This document shows positions 9,689 to 18,392 of a DNA stretch of 33,437 nucleotides, one piece after another. Position 1 is the first letter of the stretch; each line of letters begins with the position of its first letter. The DNA is from Lysobacteraceae bacterium (GTDB taxonomy: Bacteria > Pseudomonadota > Gammaproteobacteria > DSM-19610). The translations under genes were made by a program, and so were the position numbers. The notes below the pieces were generated by a model, which did not search any database, was not told the origin of the DNA, and saw only the letters and a program-made list of their open reading frames with translations. Where the stretch lies: the NCBI GenBank assembly GCA_020201295.1, contig JAIVHA010000139.1, positions 1 through 33,437 of the forward strand, given 5' to 3'.

Positions 9689-10282
9689 TTAAGCCGGAAA
9701 ATGCCCGTCATTGCGAGGATGCCTTGACCCGAAGGGTAAGGTACACATGATGAAGCCCGAAGGGATTCTATGGGCCAGAAGTGACGCGGCAATCTCCACC
9801 ATGGCGAGGTGGCTGGATTCCTTGGTGAAGCCGGCCGCCACGGCGGGGCTCCAGCGCCTGGCGAGTTCCTTGAGGGTACTCACGTCCAGGTTGCGGTAGT
9901 GGAAGAAGGCTTCCAGGGTGGGCATGCAACGCGCCATGAAGCGGCGATCCTGGCAGATGCTGTTGCCGCACATGGGCGAGGCCTTGGCTGGCACATACTG
10001 CTCCAGGAAGGCGATGGTACGGCGTTCGGCCTCGGCCTCGTCGAGGGTGCTCTGGCGCACCCGCTCGACCAGACCCGACTTGCCGTGCTGGTTGGTATTC
10101 CATTCGTCCATGGTTGACAGCCGATCCTCCGGCTGGTGGATGGCCATGACCGGGCCTTCGGCGAGGATATTCAGCTCGGCATCGGTGACGATGGTGGCGA
10201 TTTCGATGATGTCGTCGTGGTCGGTGTCGAGCCCGGTCATTTCCAGGTCGATCCAGATGAGGTTATTGGCGTTCTGAGGCAT
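9689..10282 (-). CDS. orn: Oligoribonuclease with aberrant repeat-derived C-terminus
   Basis: [56 protein letters not shown] and [13 protein letters not shown] match Orn. After [11 protein letters not shown] the sequence continues [36 protein letters not shown], which is repeat-derived rather than the normal Orn C-terminus. Confidence 0.9.
   Translation of the reverse strand: MPQNANNLIWIDLEMTGLDTDHDDIIEIATIVTDAELNILAEGPVMAIHQPEDRLSTMDEWNTNQHGKSGLVERVRQSTLDEAEAERRTIAFLEQYVPAKASPMCGNSICQDRRFMARCMPTLEAFFHYRNLDVSTLKELARRWSPAVAAGFTKESSHLAMVEIAASLLAHRIPSGFIMCTLPFGSRHPRNDGHFPA
9705..9798. repeat. Dispersed intergenic repeat (cgtcattgcgagg ... gtgacgcggcaatctcc) overlapping orn 3' end
   Basis: Terminal sequences ccgtcattgcgagg (9705-9718) and gtgacgcggcaatctcc (9781-9797) resemble a widespread proteobacterial intergenic repeat. 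Confidence 0.65.
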
Positions 10283-10364
10283 GGTTTTGATGTATCCGGC
10301 GTGGGCTTGAGTTGCATTCTACCAGAGGCTACCCTGCTTACTAAGAAACCCCCGGAATCCGCCC

Positions 10365-11630
10365 ATGAACCGCTTTACCCTGCTCTTCGTCGCCCTGCTG
10401 GGCCTGTCGGTGCTGTTGCGCCTGTGGCTGGCCGGCCGCCACCTGCGCCATGTGGGCGCCCACCGCGCGGCGGTGCCCGAGGCCTTCCGCGAACGCATCT
10501 CCCTGCAGGAACACCAGAAGGCCGCCGACTACACCCGCGCCGGGGTGAAGCTGGGCATGGTGGAACTGCTGTACGGCAGCCTGCTGCTCCTGCTCTGGAC
10601 CCTGGGCGGGGGGCTCGACCTGCTCGGCCGGTGGTGGTACGGGCTCGGGCTCGGTGAAATCCCCACCGGCATCGGCATTCTGGTCAGCGCCTTCCTGATC
10701 ATGGCCCTGCTGGACCTGCCCAGTCAGCTCTACCACACCTTCGTGCTGGAGGATCGCTTCGGCTTCAACCGCACGACGCCCGCCACCTTCCTGGGCGACC
10801 TGCTCAAGCACGGCCTGCTGCTGGCGCTGATCGGCATCCCCCTGGCCTGGGTGGCCCTCACCCTGATGGCAAAGGCCGGCAGCCTCTGGTGGCTGTATCT
10901 CTGGGCGGTATGGGTGGGCTTCAGCCTGTTCATGATGTGGGCCTACCCGGCCTTCATCGCGCCCCTGTTCAACCAGTTCACGCCGCTGGAGGACGAGGCG
11001 CTGCGCACACGCATCCAGCGCCTGCTGGACCAGTGCGGCTTCCGCAGCCAGGGCATCTATGTCATGGACGGCTCGCGCCGTTCCGGCCATGGCAACGCCT
11101 ACTTCACCGGCTTCGGCCGCAACAAGCGCATCGTGTTCTTCGACACCCTGCTGAAGGGCCTGGAGCCGGCGGAGATCGAGGCGGTGCTGGCCCATGAACT
11201 GGGCCACTTCAAGCGCAAGCACGTGCAGAAGCGCCTGCTGTCCATGATGCTCATGAGCCTGGCGGGCCTGGCCCTGCTGGGCTGGCTCGTCGAACAGACC
11301 TGGTTCTATGCAGGCCTGGGGGTGAGCCAGCCCTCCCACGCCATGGCGCTGCTGCTGTTCCTGCTGGTAGCGCCGGTGTTCAGCTTTTTCCTGCAACCCC
11401 TGTTCGCCTTCTGGTCGCGCCGCCACGAGTTCGAGGCCGACGACTTCGCCGCACGCCAGGCCAATGCCCATGATCTCATCAGGGCATTGGTGAAGCTCTA
11501 CCAGGAAAACGCCAGCACCCTGACACCGGACCCGCTATACTCAGCATTCCACGACTCACATCCGCCGGCACCGGTGCGGGTGGCGCACCTGTCATCGCGA
11601 CTGCAACCGGCCTTGGAGGCAACCCCATGA
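10365..11630 (+). CDS. M48 family (Ste24/CAAX-prenyl-protease-like) membrane zinc peptidase
   Basis: 421 aa; HELGHFKRKH zinc motif, ALLDLPSQLYHTFVLEDRFGFNRTTPATFLGD, FEADDFAA third-ligand region, SAFHDSHPPAPVRVAHL. Confidence 0.94.
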   Translation: MNRFTLLFVALLGLSVLLRLWLAGRHLRHVGAHRAAVPEAFRERISLQEHQKAADYTRAGVKLGMVELLYGSLLLLLWTLGGGLDLLGRWWYGLGLGEIPTGIGILVSAFLIMALLDLPSQLYHTFVLEDRFGFNRTTPATFLGDLLKHGLLLALIGIPLAWVALTLMAKAGSLWWLYLWAVWVGFSLFMMWAYPAFIAPLFNQFTPLEDEALRTRIQRLLDQCGFRSQGIYVMDGSRRSGHGNAYFTGFGRNKRIVFFDTLLKGLEPAEIEAVLAHELGHFKRKHVQKRLLSMMLMSLAGLALLGWLVEQTWFYAGLGVSQPSHAMALLLFLLVAPVFSFFLQPLFAFWSRRHEFEADDFAARQANAHDLIRALVKLYQENASTLTPDPLYSAFHDSHPPAPVRVAHLSSRLQPALEATP

Positions 11631-11911
11631 ACAGATTCATCCCTGCGATACTGCTGTCCTCCCTACTGCTCGGCACCAGCCTGCCGTTGGCCGCGGCCGA
11701 TCCCGTCAAGGGCAAGCAACTGCACGACGCCAACTGCGTACGCTGTCACGACAGCGGCGTCTATACCCGTGCCGACCGCCGCATCCAGTCCATGGAGGCG
11801 CTGCACGCCCAGGTGGCGCGTTGCGAACTGACGCTGGACCTGCAATGGTTCGACGAGGATCGGGAAAACGTCGCCGCATACCTCAACGAGGCCTTCTACG
11901 GGTTTCAGTAG
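11627..11911 (+). CDS. Small periplasmic c-type cytochrome
   Basis: Signal peptide, single heme motif CVRCH, 94 aa; overlaps the upstream stop codon (atga). Confidence 0.85.
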   Translation: MNRFIPAILLSSLLLGTSLPLAAADPVKGKQLHDANCVRCHDSGVYTRADRRIQSMEALHAQVARCELTLDLQWFDEDRENVAAYLNEAFYGFQ

Positions 11912-11926
11912 GGTGAAAAATCGTAT

Positions 11927-12006
11927 TGGCCACGGAAATACACGGAAGAACACGGAAATCCCCAAAATATTGTTTTTTCCGTGTTCTTCCGTGGATTCCG
12001 TGGCCA
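11927..12006. repeat. Imperfect long inverted repeat (ggccacggaaatacacggaagaacacggaaa ... tttccgtgttcttccgtggattccgtggcc)
   Basis: Arms of about 30 bp with a few mismatches, separated by an A/T-rich loop; entirely intergenic. Confidence 0.85.
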
Positions 12007-12025
12007 TTACTAAGGTTTTCACGCC

Positions 12026-12370
12026 ATGAATGACCTGCTACAACAACATTGCCAGCCCCTGGAAAAAGGCACGCCGCCACTGGATGCGGCGGCCGTCGCG
12101 AAACTGCTGCCGCAACTGGACCAGGACTGGCGGGCCGATGTCGAGCAGGGCACGCTGGTGCGCGAAATCCGCTTCAAGAATTACTACCAGACCATCGCCT
12201 TCGTGAACGCCCTGGCCTGGATCGCCAATCAGGAAGACCACCACCCGGACCTGGAAGTGAGCTACAACCGCTGCACCGTGCACTTCAGCACCCATTCCAT
12301 CGGCGGGCTCTCCTTGAACGATTTCATCTGCGCCGCCCGGCTCGACGCCCTGCGGCCCGGCTCGGACTGA
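12026..12370 (+). CDS. phhB: Pterin-4-alpha-carbinolamine dehydratase
   Basis: 114 aa; FKNYYQTIAFVNALAWIANQEDHHPDLEVSYNRCTVHFSTHSIGGLSLNDFICAARLD (PCD signature NQEDHHPD / THSIGGLS). Confidence 0.93.
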   Translation: MNDLLQQHCQPLEKGTPPLDAAAVAKLLPQLDQDWRADVEQGTLVREIRFKNYYQTIAFVNALAWIANQEDHHPDLEVSYNRCTVHFSTHSIGGLSLNDFICAARLDALRPGSD

Positions 12371-12409
12371 ACCGGCTTCATGCCCCGCCTCTACCGGACC
12401 TGAGCAGCG

Positions 12410-13363
12410 TTGTCCCGCAAGCCCGCGATTCCACGCCGCCCGCGCGACGGCCACAAGACCGGCGCCCGGGACGAACCCGCTGCGCAGACCGGACTGGTGA
12501 TCGTCAACCACGGCCGCGCCGCGCTGGTGGAGGATGAATCCGGAGCGCTCCATCGCTGCACCGCCCGGCGCAACGTGCCGCGCAGCGTCAGCGGCGACCG
12601 GGTACGCTGGGAACCGAGCGGCCGCGGGCAGGGCGTGATCACCGAAGTACTGCCACGCCACACCGTACTGCTGCGTCCCGACGGTCCCGACAAGACCCGC
12701 GCCATGGCCGCCAACCTGGACCGTGTCATCATCGTGGTGGCCACGCGCCCCTCCTTCCCCGATGAATTGCTGGACCGCTACCTGGCCGCCGCCGAGATCA
12801 TCGGCGCCGAACCCCTGCTGGTGGTGAACAAGGCGGACCTGCTGGACGAAGGCGGGCGCTTCGCCATGGCCGAGCGGCTGCGGCCCTTCGAGGCCATCGG
12901 CTACCGGGCGCTGTTCACCAGCAGCCTCGACCGCGACGGTTTGAAAGACCTGCACGAGGCCCTGCGTGGTCACACCTGCATGCTGGTGGGTCAATCGGGG
13001 GTAGGCAAGTCGTCCCTGGTGCAGGCCCTGCTGCCGGATCTGGAAATCCGCACCGGCGCCCTCTCGGAGGCCACCGGCCAGGGTTGCCACACCACCACGG
13101 TGGCCACGCTCTACCACCTGCCCGACGGCGGTGATCTCATCGATTCACCCGGCGTGCGGGATTTCGATCTGTGGACCTGCGATCCGGTGGAGGTCTCCCA
13201 CGGCTTCCGGGAATTCCGCGACTATCTCGGCCAGTGTCGCTTCCACAACTGCCGGCATCTCAGCGAGCCGGGTTGCGCCATTCAGGAGGCGGCACGCAGT
13301 GGCGCCATCGCGGCGCGGCGGCTGGAGAGTTATCGCAGGATCGTGCAGGCAGAGGTGCCGTAG
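12410..13363 (+). CDS. rsgA: Small ribosomal subunit biogenesis GTPase RsgA
   Basis: Circularly permuted GTPase: NKADLL (G4), GQSGVGKSSL (G1), DSPGVRDFDLW (G3), C-terminal zinc finger CRFHNCRHLSEPGCA. Annotated start may be TTG at about 12410. Confidence 0.95.
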   Translation: MSRKPAIPRRPRDGHKTGARDEPAAQTGLVIVNHGRAALVEDESGALHRCTARRNVPRSVSGDRVRWEPSGRGQGVITEVLPRHTVLLRPDGPDKTRAMAANLDRVIIVVATRPSFPDELLDRYLAAAEIIGAEPLLVVNKADLLDEGGRFAMAERLRPFEAIGYRALFTSSLDRDGLKDLHEALRGHTCMLVGQSGVGKSSLVQALLPDLEIRTGALSEATGQGCHTTTVATLYHLPDGGDLIDSPGVRDFDLWTCDPVEVSHGFREFRDYLGQCRFHNCRHLSEPGCAIQEAARSGAIAARRLESYRRIVQAEVP

Positions 13364-13382
13364 AAAAGCGGCCGGATAATGC

Positions 13383-13443
13383 GTAGGAGCGGGCTCTGCC
13401 CGCGAACCGGCTGGGCAACTTCGCGGGCAGAGCCCGCTCCTAC
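13383..13443. repeat. REP-like inverted repeat, family B (GTAGGAGCGGGCTCTGCCCGCGAA)
   Basis: gtaggagcgggctctgcccgcgaa and its reverse complement ttcgcgggcagagcccgctcctac flank a short loop; related copies at 19274-19297 and 19320-19380. Confidence 0.9.
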
Positions 13444-13454
13444 AGGTGATAGGG

Positions 13455-13637
13455 TTACTTGCTGGTCTTGACCCCGATGAGGCTGTAGGTCGGGCACCAG
13501 CCGATCAGTGCCGTGGCCAGCGGGATAATGCCGATCCAGCCCCACATGGTCTGGGGTCCCACGAAGACCAGTGCGATCAACACCAGCCCCACCACGATGC
13601 GGATCCCACGATCCACCGAACCCATATTCTGTGTCAT
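13455..13637 (-). CDS. DUF2892-type small inner-membrane protein
   Basis: 60 aa; NMGSVDRGIRIVVGLVLIAL ... GIIPLATALIGWCPTYSLIGV. Confidence 0.85.
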   Translation of the reverse strand: MTQNMGSVDRGIRIVVGLVLIALVFVGPQTMWGWIGIIPLATALIGWCPTYSLIGVKTSK

Positions 13638-13713
13638 GACACATACCTCTTGTGAATGATACTTTCAGCGTACACCCGCTGAACCCCCACCATCAAGCAA
13701 AAGCTCCTGTACC

Positions 13714-14058
13714 TCAACCCGGCGGCCAGTGCATGGCGCGTCCGGCCAGCAGATGCAGATGTATGTGAAACACCGATTGCCCCGCCTCGGCGTTGCAGTT
13801 GATCACCGTGCGGTAGCCACGCTCGGCCAACCCTTCCTGCTCCGCCACTTTTTTGGCCGCCAGGAACAGCTTGCCCATGAGGGCGGCATGGGTTTCGTCC
13901 AGGTCGTTGAGCGTGGCCAGGTGCAGTTTGGGAATGACCAGCACGTGCAGCGGCGCCTGGGGATTGAGGTCGCGGAAGGCCAGCACATCCTCGTCCTCGT
14001 AGACCACGTCAGGCTTGATCTCGCCCTTCACCATGCGGCAGAACAGACAGTCGCTCAT
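13714..14058 (-). CDS. HIT (histidine triad) family protein, HinT-like
   Basis: CLFCRMVKGEI, LVIPKLHL and histidine triad SVFHIHLHLLAGR. Confidence 0.95.
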   Translation of the reverse strand: MSDCLFCRMVKGEIKPDVVYEDEDVLAFRDLNPQAPLHVLVIPKLHLATLNDLDETHAALMGKLFLAAKKVAEQEGLAERGYRTVINCNAEAGQSVFHIHLHLLAGRAMHWPPG

Positions 14059-14087
14059 GCGTTTCCCCTTTGATCATGGATGAAAAC

Positions 14088-14160
14088 CTGTCGGGCTGAA
14101 GCCCGACCTACCAATATCCAGGCCGATGAATTGTTGTAGGTCGGGCTTCAGCCCGACAGG
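14088..14160. repeat. Inverted repeat, family A (second locus)
   Basis: cctgtcgggctgaagcccgacctac (14088-14112) and gtaggtcgggcttcagcccgacagg (14136-14160) are exact reverse complements. Confidence 0.9.
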
Positions 14161-14183
14161 TCCTTGCACAAGCCTAGCAAAAA

Positions 14184-14561
14184 TCAGACGAAGGCATCCA
14201 CGCTGCGGCCGTGGGTGAAGGCCTGGCGAGGTTCGGGCTGGGTGTTGTTGAGATAGAGACCGAGAGCCTGGCGGTTGCTGGCGGAAAGGCCGGCGCGAAC
14301 CGCGCCGCGCTGCGCTTCCGCGCTGCCGGCTTGGTACTGGCGGCTGTCGAGGAAATCCTGGGTGGACTGGCCATGGACCGGACGGTGGCGCAGCAGCTCA
14401 CCCTCCATGGCCGGCTCCGCCGCGCGCGGCCGGCGCGGCGGCTCGCGCCCGCTGGGACCGGCCGGCTCCACGGGCCGCGGCCCGGCCTCCCGCTGGGCCG
14501 GGCCGGTGTGCGGGTACGCGGGGCGTCCCGGGGTGATCGCGGAAAGGCGGCCGATATCCAT
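14184..14561 (-). CDS. Hypothetical protein (disordered N-terminus, C-terminal NRQALGLYLNNTQPEPRQAFTHGRSVDAFV)
   Basis: 125 aa ORF fitting the gap between recR and the HIT gene; Pro/Arg-rich N-terminus, with a more protein-like C-terminus. Confidence 0.5.
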   Translation of the reverse strand: MDIGRLSAITPGRPAYPHTGPAQREAGPRPVEPAGPSGREPPRRPRAAEPAMEGELLRHRPVHGQSTQDFLDSRQYQAGSAEAQRGAVRAGLSASNRQALGLYLNNTQPEPRQAFTHGRSVDAFV

Positions 14562-14588
14562 GCTGGCCGAAGTCCTCCCTAGTGAAGG

Positions 14589-15185
14589 TTACAGCTCCCG
14601 GCGCCCGGCAAAGGCGTGGGAGAGAGTCCCGCCATCGATGTATTCTAGCTCCCCGCCCAGGGGCACGCCATGGGCGATGCGCGTGGCGCGGATGCCACGC
14701 GCGCGGGCCATTTCCCCCAGGTAATGGGCCGTGGCCTCGCCCTCCACGGTGGGATTGGTGGCCAGGATCATCTCCCGCACCTCGCCCTGGTCCAGGCGCG
14801 CCGCCAGCTGGTCGAGACCCAGTTCCTCGGGGCCGATACCGTCCAGCGGCGACAGATGGCCCATGAGCACGAAATAGAGACCCTGAAACCCGGTCGATTG
14901 TTCCACCGCCTGCACATCCGCCGGGCTTTCCACCACGCACAGCAGGCTGCGATCACGGCCGGCGCGACTGCACAGGACACAGACCTCCGCCTCGGTAAGG
15001 GTGCGGCAGTCACGGCAATGGCCGATCTGCTCCACCGCCTCGACCAGCGCCGCGGCCAGGCGCCGGCCGCCGTCGCGGTCACGCTCCAGGATCTGGAAGG
15101 CCATGCGCTGGGCTGACTTGGGGCCGACGCCGGGCAGACAGCGCAGCGCCTCGATGAGCTGCGCGATGAGGGGGGAGACGCTCAC
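14589..15185 (-). CDS. recR: Recombination mediator protein RecR
   Basis: [21 protein letters not shown], zinc finger [16 protein letters not shown], Toprim [32 protein letters not shown]. Confidence 0.97.
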   Translation of the reverse strand: MSVSPLIAQLIEALRCLPGVGPKSAQRMAFQILERDRDGGRRLAAALVEAVEQIGHCRDCRTLTEAEVCVLCSRAGRDRSLLCVVESPADVQAVEQSTGFQGLYFVLMGHLSPLDGIGPEELGLDQLAARLDQGEVREMILATNPTVEGEATAHYLGEMARARGIRATRIAHGVPLGGELEYIDGGTLSHAFAGRREL

Positions 15186-15191
15186 CGGGTA

Positions 15192-15515
15192 TCAGAAGGG
15201 CATCTTGAAGCCGGCGGGCAGGTTCATGCCCGCCGTGAGCCCGGACATGCGCTCCTGGGTGGTGCTCTCCACCTTGTGCACCGCATCGTTCACCGCCGCG
15301 GCCACCAGGTCTTCCAGCATGTCCTTGTCGTCGGCCAGCAGGCTGTCGTCGATGCTGACACGGCGCACTTCGTGACGTCCGGTCATCACCACCTTCACCA
15401 GGCCGCCACCGGACTCGCCGCTGACTTCCAGGTTGGCCAGTTCCGCCTGGGCCTTCTGCAGGTTTTCCTGCATGGCCTGGGCCTGTTTCATGATGTTTCC
15501 AAGACCACCTTTCAT
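15192..15515 (-). CDS. ybaB: YbaB/EbfC nucleoid-associated protein
   Basis: [46 protein letters not shown]...; lies between dnaX and recR in the classic order. Confidence 0.95.
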   Translation of the reverse strand: MKGGLGNIMKQAQAMQENLQKAQAELANLEVSGESGGGLVKVVMTGRHEVRRVSIDDSLLADDKDMLEDLVAAAVNDAVHKVESTTQERMSGLTAGMNLPAGFKMPF

Positions 15516-15551
15516 TGCTTCACCTCGTAGTCATCAAGAGAGCATTCATGC

Positions 15552-15654
15552 ACCCCCTCTCCCCCGCGGGGGAGAGGGCCGGGGTGAGGGGGGGAACGGG
15601 CAGGCTTCCTACCCTTACCCTCACCCTGTCCCTCTCCCAAAGGGAGAGGGAACG
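15552..15654. repeat. Dispersed palindromic repeat (cccctctcccccgcgggggagaggg ... ccctctcccaaagggagaggg)
   Basis: Two hairpins with CCCTCTCCC/GGGAGAGGG stems between ybaB and dnaX. Confidence 0.8.
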
Positions 15655-15714
15655 TACTTTGAAACGTCCGGAAGCAAGCACCCGTTGAACAACAAAACAT
15701 CCCTTGCTTCCGTC

Positions 15715-17382
15715 TCAGGCATCCAGTGGCCGGATGGTATCGCTGCGCACCTGGGCGCCGAACACCTCCTGCAGGGCCTGCACATTGGCATCCTCGGCAA
15801 TGGCCTTCACCGCCGCCTGCTGGCGTTCGTCACTGGCGCGCGCCTGCAGCCGGGCCGGGGTTTCCACCGCCGGGCCGGTGATGTCGACGACCACCCGCAC
15901 CGCCTCGCCCAGCCAGGCCGCCAGGGCCTGCGCCAGGCGCTGCTCGCGCTCCTTGCTGTAGAGCTGCTTGCAGGCGGGCTCCAGGGCCAGGCGCACCTGG
16001 CCATCGGCCACGTCCACCAGGGCGCAGTTCTGCGCCAGCTCCCGGACCACCCCACCCAGTTCCAGGGTGGCCACCACCTCGCACCAATTCTCCGGACCCA
16101 GGACACGATCGGCAGCCGGTGCCGGTCGGGGGGGGACGGGCGCGGCTTCCGTCACAGGAACCGATGCAGCCGGCGTGGCAGGACGTGCCGGGGCGGCGGA
16201 CCGGGGCCCGAGGGCCGCGCGGGCGGCCGCCGCACCGCGAGCCGGGCCACCCGCTGTCGCCGGCGCGCTGCCCGCGGGCGTAGCCGGTACGGCGCCGGCC
16301 GCCGGCCGGAAGGCCAGCATGCGCAGCAGCACCATTTCCAGACCACCACGGGCATCGGGCGCCAGGGGCAGGTCGCGGCGGCCGATGAGACCGATCTGGT
16401 AATAGAGCTGCACGTCCTCAGGCGCCAGGGCCTGGGCCAGCTCCAGCACCGCCTCACGGTGGTCCAGGCTCTCATCCAGGGCCTCGGGCACCGCCTGGGC
16501 CAGGGCCACCTGCTGCAGCAGGGTCAGCAACTCGGCCAGCAGGCCGGCGAAATCGGGCACCTGCTGGGCGGCCTGCTCCACCGCCGCCAGCACCGCGGCG
16601 GCATCATTCGCCGCCAGGGCATGCAACAGGCGCAATACATGATCGTGCTCCAGAGTGCCCAGCATGGCACGCACCTCCGCCTCGCGCACCGCGCCGCCGC
16701 CATAGGCGATGGCCTGGTCGAGCAGGCTGAGGGCGTCGCGCATGCTGCCGTCGGCGGCCCGGCTCAGCAACTTCAGCGCCGGCGCCTCGGCCTCGATGGC
16801 CTCGCGCCCGAGGATGTCCTCGAGGTGCGCGGTGATGCGGTCCAGGGGCAGGCGCTTGAGGTTGAACTGCAGGCAGCGCGACAGGATGGTCACCGGCAGC
16901 TTCTGCGGGTCGGTGGTGGCGAGCAGGAACTTCACATGGGGCGGCGGCTCCTCCAGGGTCTTCAACAGGGCGTTGAAGCTGTGGTTGGAGAACATGTGCA
17001 CTTCGTCGATGAGGTAGACCTTGTAGCGGCCGCGGCTGGGTGCGTACTGCACGTTCTCCAGCAGCTCGCGGGTCTCGTCCACCTTGGTGCGCGAGGCGGC
17101 ATCCACCTCGATGAGGTCCACGAAGCGGCCGGCGTCGATCTCGGTGCAGGCGGAGCAGACACCACAGGGCTCCGAGGTGACACCCTTGTCGCAGTTGAGG
17201 GACTTGGCCAGGATCCGGGCGATGGTGGTCTTGCCCACGCCGCGGGTGCCGGTGAACAGGTAGGCATGGTGCAGGCGATCGTTGTCCAGCGCATTCACCA
17301 GGGCGCGCAGCACGTGCTCCTGCCCCACCATTTCATGGAAGTTGCGCGGGCGCCATTTGCGCGCCAGAACCTGGTAACTCAT
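15715..17382 (-). CDS. dnaX: DNA polymerase III subunit gamma/tau
   Basis: MSYQVLARKWRPRNFHEMVGQEHVLRAL, GTRGVGKTTIARILAKSLNC, zinc module CGVCSACTEI, VYLIDEVHMFSNHSFNALLKTLEEPP. Confidence 0.97.
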   Translation of the reverse strand: MSYQVLARKWRPRNFHEMVGQEHVLRALVNALDNDRLHHAYLFTGTRGVGKTTIARILAKSLNCDKGVTSEPCGVCSACTEIDAGRFVDLIEVDAASRTKVDETRELLENVQYAPSRGRYKVYLIDEVHMFSNHSFNALLKTLEEPPPHVKFLLATTDPQKLPVTILSRCLQFNLKRLPLDRITAHLEDILGREAIEAEAPALKLLSRAADGSMRDALSLLDQAIAYGGGAVREAEVRAMLGTLEHDHVLRLLHALAANDAAAVLAAVEQAAQQVPDFAGLLAELLTLLQQVALAQAVPEALDESLDHREAVLELAQALAPEDVQLYYQIGLIGRRDLPLAPDARGGLEMVLLRMLAFRPAAGAVPATPAGSAPATAGGPARGAAAARAALGPRSAAPARPATPAASVPVTEAAPVPPRPAPAADRVLGPENWCEVVATLELGGVVRELAQNCALVDVADGQVRLALEPACKQLYSKEREQRLAQALAAWLGEAVRVVVDITGPAVETPARLQARASDERQQAAVKAIAEDANVQALQEVFGAQVRSDTIRPLDA

Positions 17383-17478
17383 CGCCGTCTGCTCTCGAAC
17401 CGGCCCCGTCGGCCGTTGCCGTCAGGGTAACATGCTGAGCGGGGATTATACCCAAGCCAACGGCCCGGGGAGGAATAG

Positions 17479-17592
17479 GTGGCAACCTGCACCAGCCACA
17501 CCCCGGCGCCCGAGTCCACTGCTGCCGCTGCTCCCTTCCGGGCCTGACGGGGTTCACAGTCTGTCGTCGCGAGGGGACCGGCACAGGTCACC
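17479..17592 (-). ncRNA. ffs: Signal recognition particle RNA (4.5S RNA, bacterial small type)
   Basis: Reverse strand contains the SRP domain IV core GTCAGGCCCGGAAGGGAGCAGCGGCAGC, with complementary ends GGTGACCTG...CAGGTTGCCACC; adjacent to dnaX. Ends inferred from pairing. Confidence 0.93.
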
Positions 17593-17743
17593 ATAACGGG
17601 TGGGTTCATGCACTGAGGGGCGCCAGGAACCACGGCAGCGAACAACGCTGCAAGGCAAGCGGGGCATTCTCCACCATGCCTGGCTGTATTTCAATGCGGC
17701 TGCCCAACTGGCTGTAATACTTCCGATTACATGCCCGCAGCCA

Positions 17744-17775
17744 GTAGCCCGGCCGAAGCGAGGCGGATTCCGGGT
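17744..17775. repeat. Dispersed repeat of the tagcccgg...gaagcg...ggattccggg type
   Basis: gtagcccggccgaagcgaggcggattccgggt in a non-coding stretch; resembles a common proteobacterial intergenic element. Confidence 0.5.
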
Positions 17776-17942
17776 GCTATCGTGGTTGCCGTGGCGATGG
17801 GGTTCAGGCAAGCCCCCTCTCGTGCAGGCAAGACCGGGAAAATGTTCTACGCTGTTCCGAAATACGTGCTCCCCTTGAAACCCGGGGGCCGCATGCCTAC
17901 AGTGTGCGGCCCGCTCGTCCACCCTCGAGAAGGAGGAGCATG

Positions 17943-18392
17943 ATGCCGAAAGGAAAGCAGCTGGCCCGGGTCGCGCACGACACGCCGTGGCCAACCTTCC
18001 GGGAGGGCACCGCAACGGACCATTTCATCCGCCGCGATGGAGTCCAGTTCGCCGGCAGCCACTTCATCATCGATCTGTGGGGCGCCACGGAGCTCGACAA
18101 CCTGGCCCTCATGGAGGCCACCCTGCGCCAGGCCGTGGACCGCTGCGGCGCCACCCTGCTGCACATCCACCTGCACCATTTCTCGCCCAACGGCGGTATT
18201 TCCGGGGTGGCGGTGCTGGCGGAATCCCACATCAGCGTGCACACCTGGCCGGAATATGGCTATGCCGCCTTCGATGTATTTATGTGTGGCAATACAAATC
18301 CGGTAGAATCACTCCCCATATTCGAACAGGCCTTCCGCCCCGCGCGGTCGGACATCCAGGAACTCATGCGAGGACGCATCCAGAATGGCTGA
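17943..18392 (+). CDS. speD: S-adenosylmethionine decarboxylase proenzyme
   Basis: GVQFAGSHFIIDLWGATELDN, cleavage-site region AESHISVHTWPEYGYAAFDVFMCG. Confidence 0.94.
   Translation: MPKGKQLARVAHDTPWPTFREGTATDHFIRRDGVQFAGSHFIIDLWGATELDNLALMEATLRQAVDRCGATLLHIHLHHFSPNGGISGVAVLAESHISVHTWPEYGYAAFDVFMCGNTNPVESLPIFEQAFRPARSDIQELMRGRIQNG

Noticed and set aside
15715-17382. Programmed ribosomal frameshift in dnaX
   Set aside because: No A-AAA-AAG-like slippery heptamer seen in the dnaX reading frame; full-length tau-like ORF only.
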